From contig JADJFD010000001.1 of assembly GCA_016708765.1 (NCBI GenBank), forward strand, positions 186,001 to 250,000: a DNA stretch of 64,000 bases, written 5' to 3'. The DNA comes from Chitinophagaceae bacterium (GTDB lineage: Bacteria; Bacteroidota; Bacteroidia; Chitinophagales; Chitinophagaceae). The notes below the pieces were generated by a model that was not told the origin of the DNA, searched no databases, and worked only from the letters and a program-made list of their open reading frames with translations. Shown here in pieces: positions 62,566 to 64,000 of the stretch. Made by a program: the position numbers and the translations under genes. How positions within the stretch are numbered: the first letter of the stretch is position 1; the number at the start of each line of letters is the position of its first letter.

Positions 62566-64000
62566 ATGGCAAATCAACTCTTTAGAAAAAAATCAATTGA
62601 CGTTATTTTAAGAGATGCTGAACAGGGTTATGGCGATGGGCATGGCACTGGTCTTAAAAAAGTGCTGGGAGTCCGTGACCTTACTTTCTTTGGTATCGCA
62701 GCTATTATTGGCGCTGGTATCTTCAGTGGTATTGGTACTGCAGCCTCTTCCGGCGGACCAGGAATTGTTTTTCTTTATGTATTTACGGCAATAGCTTGCG
62801 GATTTGCAGCCTTATGTTATGCAGAGTTTGCTTCAACTGTTCCAGTTTCTGGTAGTGCTTACACTTATTCTTATGTTGCCTTCGGCGAAATATTTGCCTG
62901 GATCATCGGTTGGGATTTATTGATGGAGTATGCCATTGGTAATATTGCTGTTGCTATTTCATGGAGTGATTATTTTACAACCATGATGGCCAACGCAGGC
63001 TTGCATATTCCTGAATGGATGACGATGGATTATATGTCTGCCAAAGCAGCGCAGGGAGCTGCTTGGTTGAATGCGCCTCAGATTGGAGGCTTCAGAATCA
63101 TTCTGGATATTCCGGCACTAATGATTGTAGCATTAATCACTTATATCGTTTTCAGAGGGATAAAAGAATCCCGTTCGGCAAGTAATCTGATGGTGATTAT
63201 TAAATTGGCAGTTATCTTCTTTGTAATTGTGTTGGGAGCATTTTATATTAATCCTGATAACTGGACTCCTTTTTCTCCCGAAGGATTTGGCGGAATTATG
63301 AAAGGAGTATCGGCTGTGTTTTTTGCTTATATAGGTTTTGATGCAATTTCAACTACGGCAGAGGAATGTAAGAATCCACAACGAGATTTGCCTAAGGCAA
63401 TGATCTATTCTCTTATCATTTGTACCATCGTTTATGTATTGTTAGCATTAGTGCTAACGGGTATGGTGCATTACACCAAGCTGAGTGTTGGCGATCCGTT
63501 GGCAATGGTATTTGATGAGAAAGGTTTAAAATTCATTTCGGGTATCGTTGCTGTTAGTGCCATTATTGCCACGGCAAGTGTATTACTCGTTTTTCAGATG
63601 GGACAACCAAGAATATGGATGAGTATGAGCCGAGATGGTTTATTACCAAAAGTATTTTCAAAAATTCATCCTAAGTATGGCACTCCATCTTTCTCTACAA
63701 TACTTACTGGTTTAGTTGTTGGAATTCCTGCTTTATTTTTAAATTTGAATGAAGTAATATCATTAACAAGTATTGGCACTTTATTCGCCTTTGTACTTGT
63801 ATGTGCTGGTGTACTGGCGTTGCAACAAAGGAAAAACAGGCCAGAAAGTAAATTCAAAGTGCCATATATAAACGGGCAATTTATTTATCCGATATTAATA
63901 ATTGCAGCAATTATTATTGTTGCCATTAAAGTGCCATCGCATTTTACGGCAGATATCTGGACTATAGAGACCTGGCCAATGGCTGCATTTTGGATAATAG
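62566..64000 (+). CDS. APC-family amino acid permease, 3' end outside the window
   Basis: The frame is open from the ATG at 62566 to the last base, so the gene is partial. The product begins MANQLFRKKSIDVILRDAEQ, followed by GLKKVLGVRDLTFFGIAAIIGAGIFSGIGTAA, typical of cationic amino acid transporters of the APC superfamily. Many membrane helices follow, for example PGIVFLYVFTAIACGFAALCYAEFASTVPVSGSAYTYSY and the GFDAISTTAEECKNPQRDLPKAMIYSL signature. Substrate unknown. Confidence 0.93.
   Translation, partial: MANQLFRKKSIDVILRDAEQGYGDGHGTGLKKVLGVRDLTFFGIAAIIGAGIFSGIGTAASSGGPGIVFLYVFTAIACGFAALCYAEFASTVPVSGSAYTYSYVAFGEIFAWIIGWDLLMEYAIGNIAVAISWSDYFTTMMANAGLHIPEWMTMDYMSAKAAQGAAWLNAPQIGGFRIILDIPALMIVALITYIVFRGIKESRSASNLMVIIKLAVIFFVIVLGAFYINPDNWTPFSPEGFGGIMKGVSAVFFAYIGFDAISTTAEECKNPQRDLPKAMIYSLIICTIVYVLLALVLTGMVHYTKLSVGDPLAMVFDEKGLKFISGIVAVSAIIATASVLLVFQMGQPRIWMSMSRDGLLPKVFSKIHPKYGTPSFSTILTGLVVGIPALFLNLNEVISLTSIGTLFAFVLVCAGVLALQQRKNRPESKFKVPYINGQFIYPILIIAAIIIVAIKVPSHFTADIWTIETWPMAAFWII

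Noticed and set aside
1..64000. CRISPR array, rRNA operon, prophage or replication origin
   Set aside because: No regularly spaced direct repeats, no rRNA sequence, no phage structural genes, and no dnaA-type cluster were seen.

Overview
The window is chromosomal DNA of a member of the Bacteroidota, most likely Chitinophagaceae or a close relative (inference). The signs are a SusD-type lipoprotein, TAnnTTTG promoter boxes, HU-CCDC81-type membrane proteins, a type IX secretion (T9SS) sorting domain, a TonB-containing M56/BlaI cluster, an M43 protease and a tmRNA tag ending in AMAA. The DNA is AT-rich and mostly housekeeping. There are no rRNA operons, CRISPR arrays, intact phages or classical insertion sequences.

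Layout. 1-3.4 kb: the end of a Sus-like locus (SusD, then a TlpA-type thioredoxin protein). 3.4-4.3 kb: a gene-poor AT-rich gap holding a tRNA-T-arm-like hairpin and a terminator. 4.3-10.8 kb: mannonate dehydratase, a HU-CCDC81-like protein, an FKBP lipoprotein, L-serine dehydratase (frameshifted) and gamma-glutamyltransferase. 10.8-14.9 kb: a GT87-like membrane glycosyltransferase bracketed by a duplicated ggt tail, a PolX/PHP protein, a tiny histone-H1-like protein, and L27/L21. 15.0-21.4 kb: a GH3-family protein, dxr (interrupted by TGA), rseP, a MutS-family ATPase and tmRNA. 21.7-23.2 kb: two NarL-type response regulators without kinases. 23.2-30.5 kb: a compact histidine operon (hisG-D-C-B-H-A-F, a 49-codon membrane peptide, hisIE) preceded by a His-rich leader peptide and an attenuator terminator. 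30.5-39.7 kb: an adenylate cyclase-like protein, an exonuclease, polyprenol-phosphate mannosyltransferase, an EamA transporter, a methyltransferase, an S9 peptidase, an unknown protein and a histidine phosphatase. 39.8-46.8 kb: an E2 acyltransferase, cinA carrying an inserted nuclease, PBP4, M50 peptidase, thioesterase and DoxX. 47-53.3 kb: a TPR protein (frameshifted), an outer-membrane barrel, a second HU-CCDC81 protein and a methyltransferase. 53.3-64 kb: glutaminyl cyclase, an M43 protease with a broken sorting domain, ribF, purM, a BlaI / M56 / amidase-TonB cluster with paired BlaI-type operators, a polyprenyl synthase and an APC permease running off the end.

Main points. (1) cinA contains a 160-codon in-frame insertion: a Vsr-like DUF559 endonuclease with visible active-site residues, bounded by GC-rich palindromic ends that are inverted repeats of each other. 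It looks like a minimal mobile element that carries its own nuclease and leaves its host gene readable. (2) Smaller palindromes sit in frame inside polX and a methyltransferase, repeated words sit in the E2 linker, and nested palindromes lie downstream of the TPR gene, so dispersed palindromic repeats appear to invade genes here. (3) Six coding interruptions occur: sdaA, dxr, the TPR gene, the M43 gene and two in the M56/amidase/TonB locus. dxr is expected to be essential, so some may be sequence errors; others, including a probable multi-base deletion, may be real.
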